From the NCBI GenBank assembly GCA_900540405.1, contig UQFW01000001.1:1-62962 (forward strand): a stretch of DNA of 62,962 nucleotides, given 5' to 3'. This stretch comes from Candidatus Avelusimicrobium faecicola. GTDB lineage: Bacteria; Elusimicrobiota; Elusimicrobia; Elusimicrobiales; Elusimicrobiaceae. Position 1 is the stretch's first letter, and every line of letters starts with the position of its first letter. Below, piece after piece: positions 45,272 to 53,330 of this stretch. The position numbers and the translations under genes were made by a program. A model generated the notes under the pieces. It searched no databases, had not been told where the DNA came from, and saw only the letters and a list, made by a program, of their open reading frames with translations.

Positions 45272-45984
45272 GTTTGGCTTTAGGGGTAAATATAGACCAT
45301 ATTGCAACACTGCGCCAGGCGCGCCGGGCCTCCTTCCCGGACCCGTTGGCGTTTGCCACATTGGCGCTTGCGTGCGGGGCGGATTACATTGTAGCGCACC
45401 TGCGCCGGGACCGCCGCCATATTCAAGAAGAAGACTTGAAACGGCTATGTAAAAAATTTCGTAATAAAATTCACTTGGAATGTTCTTATACGCCCGAAAT
45501 GCAAAAAGCGGCTTTAGCTTTGCGGCCGTATTCCGTATGTATTGTGCCGGAACTGCCGGGCGAAGTGACCACCACCGGCGGGTTGAAGTTTACGCCTGCC
45601 GTGCAAAAGCGCGTGGGAGAAATGACCGCCGCCCTGCAAAAAAAAGGCGTTAAAGTCAGTTTGTTTGTAAGCCCGGCGGCGGAGGACATCCGCACGGCGG
45701 CTAAACTGGGGGCGGATATTGTGGAACTTTGCACGCGCGATTACAGCGAAGCCACCACCCAAAAACAAGCGCAAAAACTCCTGCAGGATTTGGCCCTTTC
45801 TACGCTACTGGCTAAAGAATTGGGACTTGAGGTTCACGCCGGGCACGGGTTGGATTATACCAATGTGCTGGCGGTGGCGGATATTGGCGGCATGGCCTGT
45901 ATGAACATTGGTTTTGCCATTATTGCCCGCGCGTTGGAAGTGGGTTTACCTTCTGCCGTGGCAGAGATGAAAGAACTGCTTTAA
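45268..45984 (+). CDS. pdxJ: Pyridoxine 5'-phosphate synthase
   Basis: 238 residues. VNIDHIATLRQARR at the N-terminus, HLRRDRRHIQ, HLECSYTPEM (family HLE glutamate), VSLFVSP and HAGHGLDYTN are the family motifs. It joins 1-deoxyxylulose 5-phosphate and 3-amino-2-oxopropyl phosphate to form pyridoxine 5'-phosphate. Its product feeds PLP enzymes such as NifS in this window. It is translationally coupled to glmM and followed by glmS. Confidence 0.96.
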   Translation: MSLALGVNIDHIATLRQARRASFPDPLAFATLALACGADYIVAHLRRDRRHIQEEDLKRLCKKFRNKIHLECSYTPEMQKAALALRPYSVCIVPELPGEVTTTGGLKFTPAVQKRVGEMTAALQKKGVKVSLFVSPAAEDIRTAAKLGADIVELCTRDYSEATTQKQAQKLLQDLALSTLLAKELGLEVHAGHGLDYTNVLAVADIGGMACMNIGFAIIARALEVGLPSAVAEMKELL

Positions 45985-46005
45985 TCAGCACCGAGAGGAT
46001 TTTTT

Positions 46006-47847
46006 ATGTGTGGAATTATCGGCTACGTTGGCAAAAAAAACAGCGTGCCTTATATTATTGACGGATTAAAAAAACTGGAATACCGCGGGTATGATTCCGC
46101 CGGGATTTCCATTTTGCAAGACGGCCATTTAATTACCGTGCGCGCCGTGGGCAAAGTGGCGGAACTGGAAAAAGCCACCTTGCTGGCTAACCCCCAAGGC
46201 CAAAGCGGTATCGGCCACACCCGTTGGGCCACGCACGGCAAACCGTGTGAAGAAAACTCCCACCCGCACCGGGATTGCTCCGGCGATTTGGTGGTAGTCC
46301 ACAACGGGATTATTGAAAACTTTTTAACCTTGCGCGAAAAACTTTCCGCGCTGGGGCATAAATTCAAAAGTGAAACGGACACGGAAGTAATTGCCCACCT
46401 GATAGAAGAAAACCTAAAAACCGCCCCCGGGCAGACAAACCAGGAACGCCTTTTTAATGCCGTGCGCAAAACCAACGGGGAAATTTCCGGCGCGTATGCG
46501 TATGGGGTGTTGTGGGCCCAAACGCCCGATTTTCTAATCGGCGTGAAAAACCAAAGCCCGATGGTGGTGGGTTTAGGTAAAAACGAAAACTTTTTAGCTT
46601 CCGACGTGCCCGCTTTTCTAAAACATACCAACAAAGTTTTGTTTTTGGAAGACGGCGAAATGGTGACGCTGACCTCCAAAGGGGTCACGCTGTTTGGCAA
46701 AGACGGGCAGGAAAAACCGTTCAAACCTACCAAAATAACGTGGGACCAAAAAACGGCCGAAAAGGGCGGTTATGAGCATTTTATGCTCAAAGAAATTTAT
46801 GACCAACCCCAAGCCATAGAGGACACCTTGCGCACCGCGCAGACGGATTTTGGCAAACTGGTGGGGCTCAAAATGGGAGACCTGCGCGCTTTGCAAAATG
46901 TGCATATTGTGGCGTGCGGTACGGCCTATCATGCCGGGTTGGTGGCTAAATATTATATAGAAAATTTTGCCGGTATTCCCGTGACGGTGGATTTAGCCAG
47001 TGAATACAAATACCGCACCGTGCCCCGCACCCCGCACACGCTGGCCGTGGCGGTCAGCCAATCCGGCGAAACCGCCGACACGATTGGCGCCGTGCGCAAA
47101 GCGCAGGAGCTGGGCTTCAAAACCTTGGCTATTTGCAACGTGTTGGGCTCTACCATTACTCGCGTGTGTGACGGCACTTTTTATACGCATTGCGGGCCGG
47201 AAATCAGCGTGGCTTCCACCAAAGCGTTTACCAGCCAGTTGACCTCGCTGTATGTGTTGGCACTCTTTTTGGGCAAAGCCAACGGCAACATCAGCGCCAC
47301 GGTTTTTAATAAGCTGTATAAAGAGTTATTAACGCTTTCCAAATATATGGCGGAAACGGTTAAAATTGAATATGACGTGCGCCATATCACCAAAAAAGTA
47401 TACAAAGCCCCGCACTTTTTATTTTTGGGGCGGAATGTAAACTTCCCGATAGCGTTGGAAGGCGCCTTAAAATTAAAAGAAGTTTCCTACCGCAGTGCGG
47501 AAGGTTTTGCCGCGGGGGAAATTAAACACGGGCCGATTTCCATTATTGAAAAGGGCACTCCCACCATTGTACTGATGCCGCCGGACGAGCTGTTTGAAAA
47601 AATGCTTTCCGCCTGCCAGGAATGCCGGGCGCGGGGCGCGTTTGTAATTGCCGTCACCACCCAAGAGGGCGCGCAAAAAGCCAAAGATTGCATAGATAAA
47701 GCCATTGTAGTACCTTATGCGGGCGAATTTTTACAGCCCATTTTGAATGTGGTGGCATTGCAATTTTTTGCCTACTGGACGGCCAAACGGTTGGGGTGCG
47801 ATATTGACCAACCCCGCAATTTAGCTAAAAGTGTGACGGTGGAATAA
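46006..47847 (+). CDS. glmS: Glutamine-fructose-6-phosphate aminotransferase
   Basis: 613 residues. N-terminal nucleophile Cys2 (MCGIIGYVG), glutaminase motifs (YRGYDSAGI, THGKPCEENSHPH, HNGIIEN) and two SIS isomerase domains (ACGTAYHAG, SQSGETADT, EISVASTKAFTSQ), ending PRNLAKSVTVE. It makes glucosamine-6-phosphate, the GlmM substrate, so glmS and glmM form one pathway unit here. GAGAGGA precedes the ATG; no glmS ribozyme is possible in the 21-base gap. Confidence 0.97.
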   Translation: MCGIIGYVGKKNSVPYIIDGLKKLEYRGYDSAGISILQDGHLITVRAVGKVAELEKATLLANPQGQSGIGHTRWATHGKPCEENSHPHRDCSGDLVVVHNGIIENFLTLREKLSALGHKFKSETDTEVIAHLIEENLKTAPGQTNQERLFNAVRKTNGEISGAYAYGVLWAQTPDFLIGVKNQSPMVVGLGKNENFLASDVPAFLKHTNKVLFLEDGEMVTLTSKGVTLFGKDGQEKPFKPTKITWDQKTAEKGGYEHFMLKEIYDQPQAIEDTLRTAQTDFGKLVGLKMGDLRALQNVHIVACGTAYHAGLVAKYYIENFAGIPVTVDLASEYKYRTVPRTPHTLAVAVSQSGETADTIGAVRKAQELGFKTLAICNVLGSTITRVCDGTFYTHCGPEISVASTKAFTSQLTSLYVLALFLGKANGNISATVFNKLYKELLTLSKYMAETVKIEYDVRHITKKVYKAPHFLFLGRNVNFPIALEGALKLKEVSYRSAEGFAAGEIKHGPISIIEKGTPTIVLMPPDELFEKMLSACQECRARGAFVIAVTTQEGAQKAKDCIDKAIVVPYAGEFLQPILNVVALQFFAYWTAKRLGCDIDQPRNLAKSVTVE

Positions 47848-48734
47848 TGAAAAAAATAACCCGTAAAGATATTAAAAAAAGTTTTCCTGCCCGCCCGCTG
47901 ACGGCCAACAAAGGCACGTTTGGGCGGGTGTTGGTGGTGGCCGGGTCTGCTTCCATGACGGGTGCCGCCGTTTTGTGCGCCAAAAGCGCCTTAATGGCCG
48001 GGGCCGGGCTGGTCACGTTAGCGTTGCCGGAAAGCCGCCAACAAATAGCCGCTTCTTCCGCGCCGGAAGTAATTACGGTGCCGTTGCCGGAAACGGACGG
48101 CTTAATCAATTTACACGCCTTGCCGGTGCTGGATGCTTATATTAAAACCAGGAAACCCTCCCTGGCGGTTATCGGCCCGGGGTTGGGGGCCTCTTCCGCC
48201 GCGGTGCCGTTTATGAAACAATGCGGTTTGCCGTTGGTGGCGGATGCGGATGCGCTCAACCGTCTGGCGGCCAGCGGGTTGGATGCGGTTTTCCCGCGCC
48301 GGGAGCCGGGCATTTTAACCCCGCACCCCGGGGAAATGGGCCGCTTGCTCAAAGAGCCGGTGGCTTTGGATGAGCCGGCCCGGCAGTATCAAGTGCAAAC
48401 GCTGTTTGAACGCACCGGGGCCGTCAGCCTGATTAAAGGGTATGGTACCTTGGTGTACGCCGGAGAAGATACCTGGCAGAACACCACCGGCGGCCCGGCG
48501 TTGGCAAAAGCGGGCTCCGGGGACGTGCTATGCGGGCTGATTGCCGGGTTTTGGGCACAGCTGGGTATGGCGAACGGGTTTGACACGCAAAGTGCTTTTC
48601 AGGCGGTTTTGTGCGGAGTCTATTTGCATGGGCTTTGCGGAGATTTGGCCGCAAAAGATTTAACGGATACTTGCGTATTGGCCGGGGATTTACTGCGTTA
48701 TCTTCCGGCGGCAATTAAAAAAACAGTTCAATAA
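47847..48734 (+). CDS. nnrD: ADP/ATP-dependent NAD(P)H-hydrate dehydratase (YjeF C-terminal domain)
   Basis: 295 residues, ribokinase-like fold: FGRVLVVAGSASMTGAAVLCA near the start, the HPGEM motif (LTPHPGEMGRL), NTTGGPALAKAGSGDVLCG with the catalytic Asp. It repairs hydrated NAD(P)H. The usual N-terminal epimerase (NnrE) is not fused and not in the window. The start overlaps the glmS stop by one base. Confidence 0.93.
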   Translation: MKKITRKDIKKSFPARPLTANKGTFGRVLVVAGSASMTGAAVLCAKSALMAGAGLVTLALPESRQQIAASSAPEVITVPLPETDGLINLHALPVLDAYIKTRKPSLAVIGPGLGASSAAVPFMKQCGLPLVADADALNRLAASGLDAVFPRREPGILTPHPGEMGRLLKEPVALDEPARQYQVQTLFERTGAVSLIKGYGTLVYAGEDTWQNTTGGPALAKAGSGDVLCGLIAGFWAQLGMANGFDTQSAFQAVLCGVYLHGLCGDLAAKDLTDTCVLAGDLLRYLPAAIKKTVQ

Positions 48735-48742
48735 GGCTTTTT

Positions 48743-49636
48743 ATGGCTTGGTGGCAATGGATATTGGCAGTGCTTGCGGGGTTGGGTATCCTGGCGGTGG
48801 GGCTTATGGAATTATGCGCCTACATCGCCCGGAAAGTGTTGCACCCGGTTTCCAAGCGCAAACCCCTCTACCAGTGGCCGGACCAATATAAAATGCCGTA
48901 CGAAGATGTTTCCTTTTTGACGGAAGACAAAGTACAGCTGAAAGGGTGGTTTATCCCGTGTGACAATTCCGAAAAAACCGTTATTTTAATGCACGGTTGG
49001 GGGATGAACCGCTCGGACATTTTGAAAAATACCTATTATCTGCATGATTTGGGGTTCAACTTGTTGTATTTTGATTTCCGCGCGTTGGGGGAAAGCGGCG
49101 GAAAAGTAAGCTCTATCGGCTACTTGGAAACGCGCGACGCGCAGGCCGCTATCCGCTTTTTGCAGGAAACCCGCCCGGAAAGCTGTAAAAAAATAGGGTT
49201 GTACGGGCTTTCTATGGGGGCCATGGTGGCCGTGAGCGAGGGCGCCCGCAACCCGGCCGTAAATTGCGTGGTGGCGGAAGCGTGTTATTATTCGTTCCGC
49301 CGGGTGGTGGCGCGTTGGGCGTGGGTGCATTACCGGGTGCCGCCTTTCCCCTTAATTCCCATGGTGTTGCACTATGTCCGCCGGTATCTGCGCGTAAACC
49401 CGGAGCGGTTCAGCCCCAAATACAACGTGGCTAAAATTGCCCCGCGCCCGGTGTTTATTATCCATGGGCGGTATGATAACATTGTCCCGCCGTTCCAAGC
49501 CAAATTGTTGTTTAAGCACGCCGGGGAGCCGAAGGAAATTTGGTTAGTGCCCGGGGCCAAACATAATAAATGTGCGGAATTGGGCGGGTTTGAATATAAA
49601 CAGCGGCTCAGCAATTTTTTCCGCCGGTATTTATAA
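48743..49636 (+). CDS. Alpha/beta hydrolase with an N-terminal membrane anchor
   Basis: 297 residues. TM about 5-28. The hydrolase core follows: oxyanion HGWGMNRSD, nucleophile Ser in GLSMGAM (about residue 156), Asp in IIHGRYDNIVP and His in PGAKHNK, the complete catalytic triad. Similar to the YqkD/BAAT-like group of uncharacterised serine hydrolases. It probably acts at the cytoplasmic or periplasmic membrane face; substrate unknown. Last gene of the glmM-to-nnrD cluster, ended by the hairpin at 49648. Confidence 0.85.
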   Translation: MAWWQWILAVLAGLGILAVGLMELCAYIARKVLHPVSKRKPLYQWPDQYKMPYEDVSFLTEDKVQLKGWFIPCDNSEKTVILMHGWGMNRSDILKNTYYLHDLGFNLLYFDFRALGESGGKVSSIGYLETRDAQAAIRFLQETRPESCKKIGLYGLSMGAMVAVSEGARNPAVNCVVAEACYYSFRRVVARWAWVHYRVPPFPLIPMVLHYVRRYLRVNPERFSPKYNVAKIAPRPVFIIHGRYDNIVPPFQAKLLFKHAGEPKEIWLVPGAKHNKCAELGGFEYKQRLSNFFRRYL

Positions 49637-49647
49637 ATTTTAAGCAG

Positions 49648-49668
49648 GCCGCCCCTCAGGGCGGCTTT
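49648..49668 (+). terminator. Terminator hairpin after the hydrolase gene
   Basis: Stem GCCGCCC-CTCA-GGGCGGC followed by TTT; the short U-run makes it moderate. Confidence 0.65.
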
Positions 49669-49688
49669 CATCTGTACAGGAGTAAAAC

Positions 49689-50339
49689 GTGAACACACAA
49701 CTGGTTATTTTTGATTTAGACGGTACTTTATTAAATACAATCGCGGATTTAGCCGCTTCGGCCAATTATGCGTTGGAAAAGCTGGGTTATCCGCGCCGCA
49801 GTGAAACCCAATGCCGCGCTTTTGTGGGCAACGGCGTGACGAAACTGCTGGAGCGCGCCTTGCCGGACGGCGCCAAAACGCCCGAAAACGTGGCCCGGAT
49901 GCGCGCCGTTTTTCAAGCGCATTACGACGCACATAATGCGGATGCCACCTTTGCCTACCCGGGCATGGCGGACGTGCTTGCCACGCTTGCCCAAAAAGGG
50001 ATAAAACTGGCGGTGGCTTCCAACAAATACCAAAGCGCTACGGAAAAATTGGTGCGGTTGTATTTCCCGCAGGTGGAGTTTTGCGCCGTTTTGGGCGCGC
50101 GGGAAAATGTGCCCGTCAAGCCGGACCCGCAAATCGTGCGCGACATTTTGCAAGCGGCCGGCGTAGCCAAAGAAAACGTGTTGTATGTGGGGGATAGTGA
50201 TGTGGATATGCAGACCGCGCAAAATGCGCAAGTAAAGGCGTGCGCCGTCACTTGGGGGTTCCGCACGCGGGAACAGCTGTTGCCGTATGCGCCGGCGGCG
50301 TGGGCCGATAAAGCAACGGATATTTTGAACGCGCTGTAA
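49689..50339 (+). CDS. gph: Phosphoglycolate phosphatase-like HAD hydrolase
   Basis: 216 residues. HAD motif I FDLDGTLLNT (8-17), motif II VASNK, motif III Lys in PVKPDP and motif IV YVGDSDVDMQTA; a small helical cap. GTG start after AGGAG. The family dephosphorylates 2-phosphoglycolate from DNA repair; other small phosphates are possible. Confidence 0.88.
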   Translation: MNTQLVIFDLDGTLLNTIADLAASANYALEKLGYPRRSETQCRAFVGNGVTKLLERALPDGAKTPENVARMRAVFQAHYDAHNADATFAYPGMADVLATLAQKGIKLAVASNKYQSATEKLVRLYFPQVEFCAVLGARENVPVKPDPQIVRDILQAAGVAKENVLYVGDSDVDMQTAQNAQVKACAVTWGFRTREQLLPYAPAAWADKATDILNAL

Positions 50340-50362
50340 TCAAAACAGCAAAAATAACACAG

Positions 50363-50389
50363 GCGGGAATGGGATTCCCGCCTTTTTTG
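50363..50389 (+). terminator. Terminator between gph and the glycerate kinase gene
   Basis: Stem GGCGGGAA/TTCCCGCC followed by TTTTTT. The genes converge, so this may serve both; the plus-strand U-run is the stronger. Confidence 0.85.
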
Positions 50390-50394
50390 TGGGG

Positions 50395-51498
50395 TTATAA
50401 ACTTTTGCAAAGTTGCGCCAGGTATTTGGCGGCGTGGGCGCGGCTTTGTTCCGGGGTGGGGGCAAAATCCGCCAGAACGGCTATTTGCTGGGGGGCCAGC
50501 GGATTATGGCGCAAGCAGGTTTCGTCCAAAACTCCGCAGATAAATAAAACGGGTTTTTGGTATTTTTTGGCCAATTTTAATACGGCCAGCGGCGCTTTTC
50601 CGCCGAAGGTTTGGCGGTCTAATTTGCCTTCTGCGGTAATAATCAAATCGGCGGTGCGGGCGTATTTTTCAAATCCCGCTTTCTTAAATAAATACTCCGC
50701 CCCCAGTAAAATGCGGGCATTAAAACAACCGTAAAGCCCCGCGCAAATGGCCCCGGCCGCGGCGGTGGACGGCGTGTGGGCAATATCCTTGCCGGTAGCC
50801 TTTTTTAATACGCGGGCATATACGCCCAGGGCTTTATCTAAAATTTTTACTTGTTCGGGCGTGGCCCCTTTTTGCGGGCCGAATACTTTGGCGGAACTGC
50901 GGGGGCCTAACAGCGGGTTGGTGACGTCCGCCACGGCGTATATTTTAATGCCGCGGAAATGTTGTTTGAGGGCGGACACACGGACTTGGGCCAATTTTAA
51001 TAAGGCTTGTGCGCCTAACGCAATCGGCGCGCCTTGTTTATCCAGCAGTTGGGCCCCGCACGCGGCGGCGGCTCCGGCTCCCCCGTCATTACACGCCACC
51101 CCGCCTAGCCCGACATAAATGGTTTTAGCCCCGTGTTTGACGGCGTGCAGTAATACTTCGCCCACCCCATAAGAGGTGGCGTTCAGCGGGTCTAAATCTT
51201 GCGGCTTGGCGGAGCCTAACCCGCAGATGCGGGCGGTTTCCAAAATGGCGGTTTTGCCGTCCGGCAAAATTAAGTAAGCGGTTTTGGCCGGGCGGTTAAA
51301 CGCGTTGCGGGCCGTTAAGTGGCGCAGTTTGGCCGACGGATAAAGCGTTTTGAAAAAATCAATAAACCCGTCCCCGCCGTCGGACACCGGGAATGCGGCT
51401 ACCCGGTGGCGCGGGGACAAGTTTTTCTGCAAAAGAAGCGCGGCCGAAGCCGCGCTTAAAGAGCCCTTAAAGGCATTGGGTAAAGCCAGTATTTTCAT
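50395..51498 (-). CDS. glxK: Glycerate kinase (GlxK/GarK family)
   Basis: 367 residues. LPNAFKGSLSA at the N-terminus, VSDGGDGF, and the C-terminal LIITAEGKLDRQTFGGKAP motif identify glycerate 2-kinase. It phosphorylates D-glycerate to 2-phosphoglycerate. It starts at ATG 51498 overlapping the stop of the upstream outer-membrane protein gene (ATGA). A nearby phosphoglycolate phosphatase hints at glycolate/glycerate salvage, which is inference. Confidence 0.92.
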   Translation of the reverse strand: MKILALPNAFKGSLSAASAALLLQKNLSPRHRVAAFPVSDGGDGFIDFFKTLYPSAKLRHLTARNAFNRPAKTAYLILPDGKTAILETARICGLGSAKPQDLDPLNATSYGVGEVLLHAVKHGAKTIYVGLGGVACNDGGAGAAAACGAQLLDKQGAPIALGAQALLKLAQVRVSALKQHFRGIKIYAVADVTNPLLGPRSSAKVFGPQKGATPEQVKILDKALGVYARVLKKATGKDIAHTPSTAAAGAICAGLYGCFNARILLGAEYLFKKAGFEKYARTADLIITAEGKLDRQTFGGKAPLAVLKLAKKYQKPVLFICGVLDETCLRHNPLAPQQIAVLADFAPTPEQSRAHAAKYLAQLCKSL

Positions 51499-52814
51499 TG
51501 GAATTTCCAACTGACTTGGGCGGTAAACACCGTGTTGGAAGCGGCGGAGTCTTTCAGCTCGTTGGAGCGGGTGGAAAATTGCTGCCGTACTTCCGCCCCC
51601 AACATTAAATCGTCCACGCGGGTTTCCACGCCCAGGCCACCGCCGGCCGAAAAGCCGTTGGATTTAATGCTGTCGCTTTTCATTTCTCCGCGGTAGTTGA
51701 GCGTAAGCATTTCGTACCCGGCGTTCCCGGTCAAATAAAATACCACGCGGCTTTTGGGGTTCAAATAATAATTGGCACTGACGCCCAAACTTATAAATTG
51801 CCCGCTCGTTTTAATTTGGGGGTCCGGGTACAGCGGCGCGCCGGTGGAGTCCGTCGCGGCCAGGGTATCCGGGTCTAAATCGTCAAACGTGTTGTTGGCA
51901 ATATTGGCAATAGACAAATTGGGCCCCAACCATAAATTGCTGTCCATCAGGCGCCATAAAAACTTGCCGGAAGCCACTACGCTGGTGCCGCCTACATCTT
52001 TGGGCTCTTTTTCGGCGGAAAAGCCGGGCCGTTCGGACACGTTTAATTTTAAGTCTAACGGCATAGCCCCTAATTGAATGGCCAAATAAGTGCGGAAGTC
52101 TTTTTCTTTGGCTTGCGGTTTGTTTTCTTTTTGAGTGTCGGGCTTTTGGGCGGAAAGCGAGTCCTTGGCTTGGGCCGCGTATTGCTGTTGGGAAACCGCC
52201 CCCGTTTTAACCCCTTTCAAGAAGGCTTCTTCGTCCGTCAGCGGGCGCGGGGCCGCGGGTGTGACGGAAACGGTGGGCACCGCGCTTACGGCTTGGCCGT
52301 TGACTACGGTTGCTTTTTGGGTATCAAAAACTTTGTCAATGTCCGAATCAAACGCGAGCCCGCCTGCCGCCTGCACGGCCCCGGTTTGGGCCACTTGTTC
52401 TTGGCGGGCTTTTTCTTCCTGTGCGGTTTCTATTTTTTGTTCCACATAGGTTTGTTGGGTTTTGGGGGCTTGGTCGTAATCGTACACTTCAATATTGGCA
52501 ATTTGCGGCATATCAATATTTACAATGCCGTCGTCCGTTTGTAATTTAAGGTTAAATTCGTCCAGGTCTACAATCACGCCCACCAGTTGCGTGCCGCCCT
52601 TTAATAAAATGCGGTGCTTATCGGGCAAAATTTGTTCAATTTCTTTTTGGTTGAGCGTGACCGTGCCGAAAGAGGTGGCTAAATTAAGGGTATATTGGGT
52701 TTGTTCCAAAATGGAACCGCTGATGATGGTGCCGTCTTTCATTTTGATACTTTCGGCTTGCAAAACGGTGGCGCCCAACAGGGTCAGCAGGCAAAGAATT
52801 AGGCTTCTTTTCAT
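51495..52814 (-). CDS. Outer-membrane beta-barrel protein with N-terminal SH3/LSM-like repeats
   Basis: 439 residues. Signal peptide (about 1-20, ending VLQA). Residues 21-110 are two tandem units of about 45 residues (SIKMKDGTIISGSI.. and ILLKGGTQLVGVIV..), each resembling a small five-strand barrel. A long Gln/Ala/Lys/Thr-rich linker (about 115-240) leads to a C-terminal domain of alternating strands ending TAQVSWKFQ, typical of an eight-strand OmpA/porin-like barrel. Function unknown; it could be a structural or sensing envelope protein. Its stop overlaps the glycerate kinase start. Confidence 0.8.
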   Translation of the reverse strand: MKRSLILCLLTLLGATVLQAESIKMKDGTIISGSILEQTQYTLNLATSFGTVTLNQKEIEQILPDKHRILLKGGTQLVGVIVDLDEFNLKLQTDDGIVNIDMPQIANIEVYDYDQAPKTQQTYVEQKIETAQEEKARQEQVAQTGAVQAAGGLAFDSDIDKVFDTQKATVVNGQAVSAVPTVSVTPAAPRPLTDEEAFLKGVKTGAVSQQQYAAQAKDSLSAQKPDTQKENKPQAKEKDFRTYLAIQLGAMPLDLKLNVSERPGFSAEKEPKDVGGTSVVASGKFLWRLMDSNLWLGPNLSIANIANNTFDDLDPDTLAATDSTGAPLYPDPQIKTSGQFISLGVSANYYLNPKSRVVFYLTGNAGYEMLTLNYRGEMKSDSIKSNGFSAGGGLGVETRVDDLMLGAEVRQQFSTRSNELKDSAASNTVFTAQVSWKFQ

Positions 52815-52835
52815 GTTGTAAAACTCTACTTAAAT

Positions 52836-52869
52836 AAAAAAACGCGGCGGAGCTTGGTGGCCCCGCCGC
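52836..52869 (-). terminator. Terminator of the 115-residue membrane protein gene
   Basis: On the minus strand stem GCGGCGG/CCGCCGC followed by GTTTTTTT, just past the stop at 52877. Confidence 0.82.
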
Positions 52870-52876
52870 ATAAGGT

Positions 52877-53224
52877 TTATTTGGATTCTTCTTCCACTAC
52901 TTCTTCGGTGGTCACTTCGTGTTCCGCTTCGCAGGCGCACGGGGTGAGCGCTTGTTTCATAAAGCGCAAAACTTTAATCATTTTGGCAATCGTCAAGCTC
53001 ATAATCGTACCCAGCAAAATGGGCGTGACGGTGTTCAAAATAAAGAACCATTTGTTCTGCCCGGCGTTTTCAAACACTCCGGCGGGAACCAACATCGCGC
53101 TGATTAAAAAGTACACGGCGGAAACCAGCGTTAAATAGAACAGGGCAATAAATACCCAATACAGGCTTTTCAAGCACAACCAGTTATGCGGCCACCATTT
53201 ACCGCATTTGCAGCAATTAGACAT
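52877..53224 (-). CDS. Small membrane protein with an N-terminal Cys cluster
   Basis: 115 residues. The N-terminus SNCCKCGKWW has a cysteine cluster that could bind metal; TM1 about 22-45, TM2 about 57-80, then a CACE stretch and an acidic Glu-rich tail. ATG 53224 is preferred because GGAGGAG precedes it. Unknown function, own terminator. Confidence 0.75.
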   Translation of the reverse strand: MSNCCKCGKWWPHNWLCLKSLYWVFIALFYLTLVSAVYFLISAMLVPAGVFENAGQNKWFFILNTVTPILLGTIMSLTIAKMIKVLRFMKQALTPCACEAEHEVTTEEVVEEESK

Positions 53225-53330
53225 ATTTTCTCCTCCTAACAAGTTTATAAAGGCCGCCACACACACCCCCGGCGGAACCTTCTATACATATTGTATCAAA
53301 TCAAGCGGCCCTGTAAAGGGCCGGAAACGG

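Noticed and set aside
45985-46005. glmS ribozyme or riboswitch
   Set aside because: Only 21 bases separate pdxJ and glmS, too short for the ribozyme.
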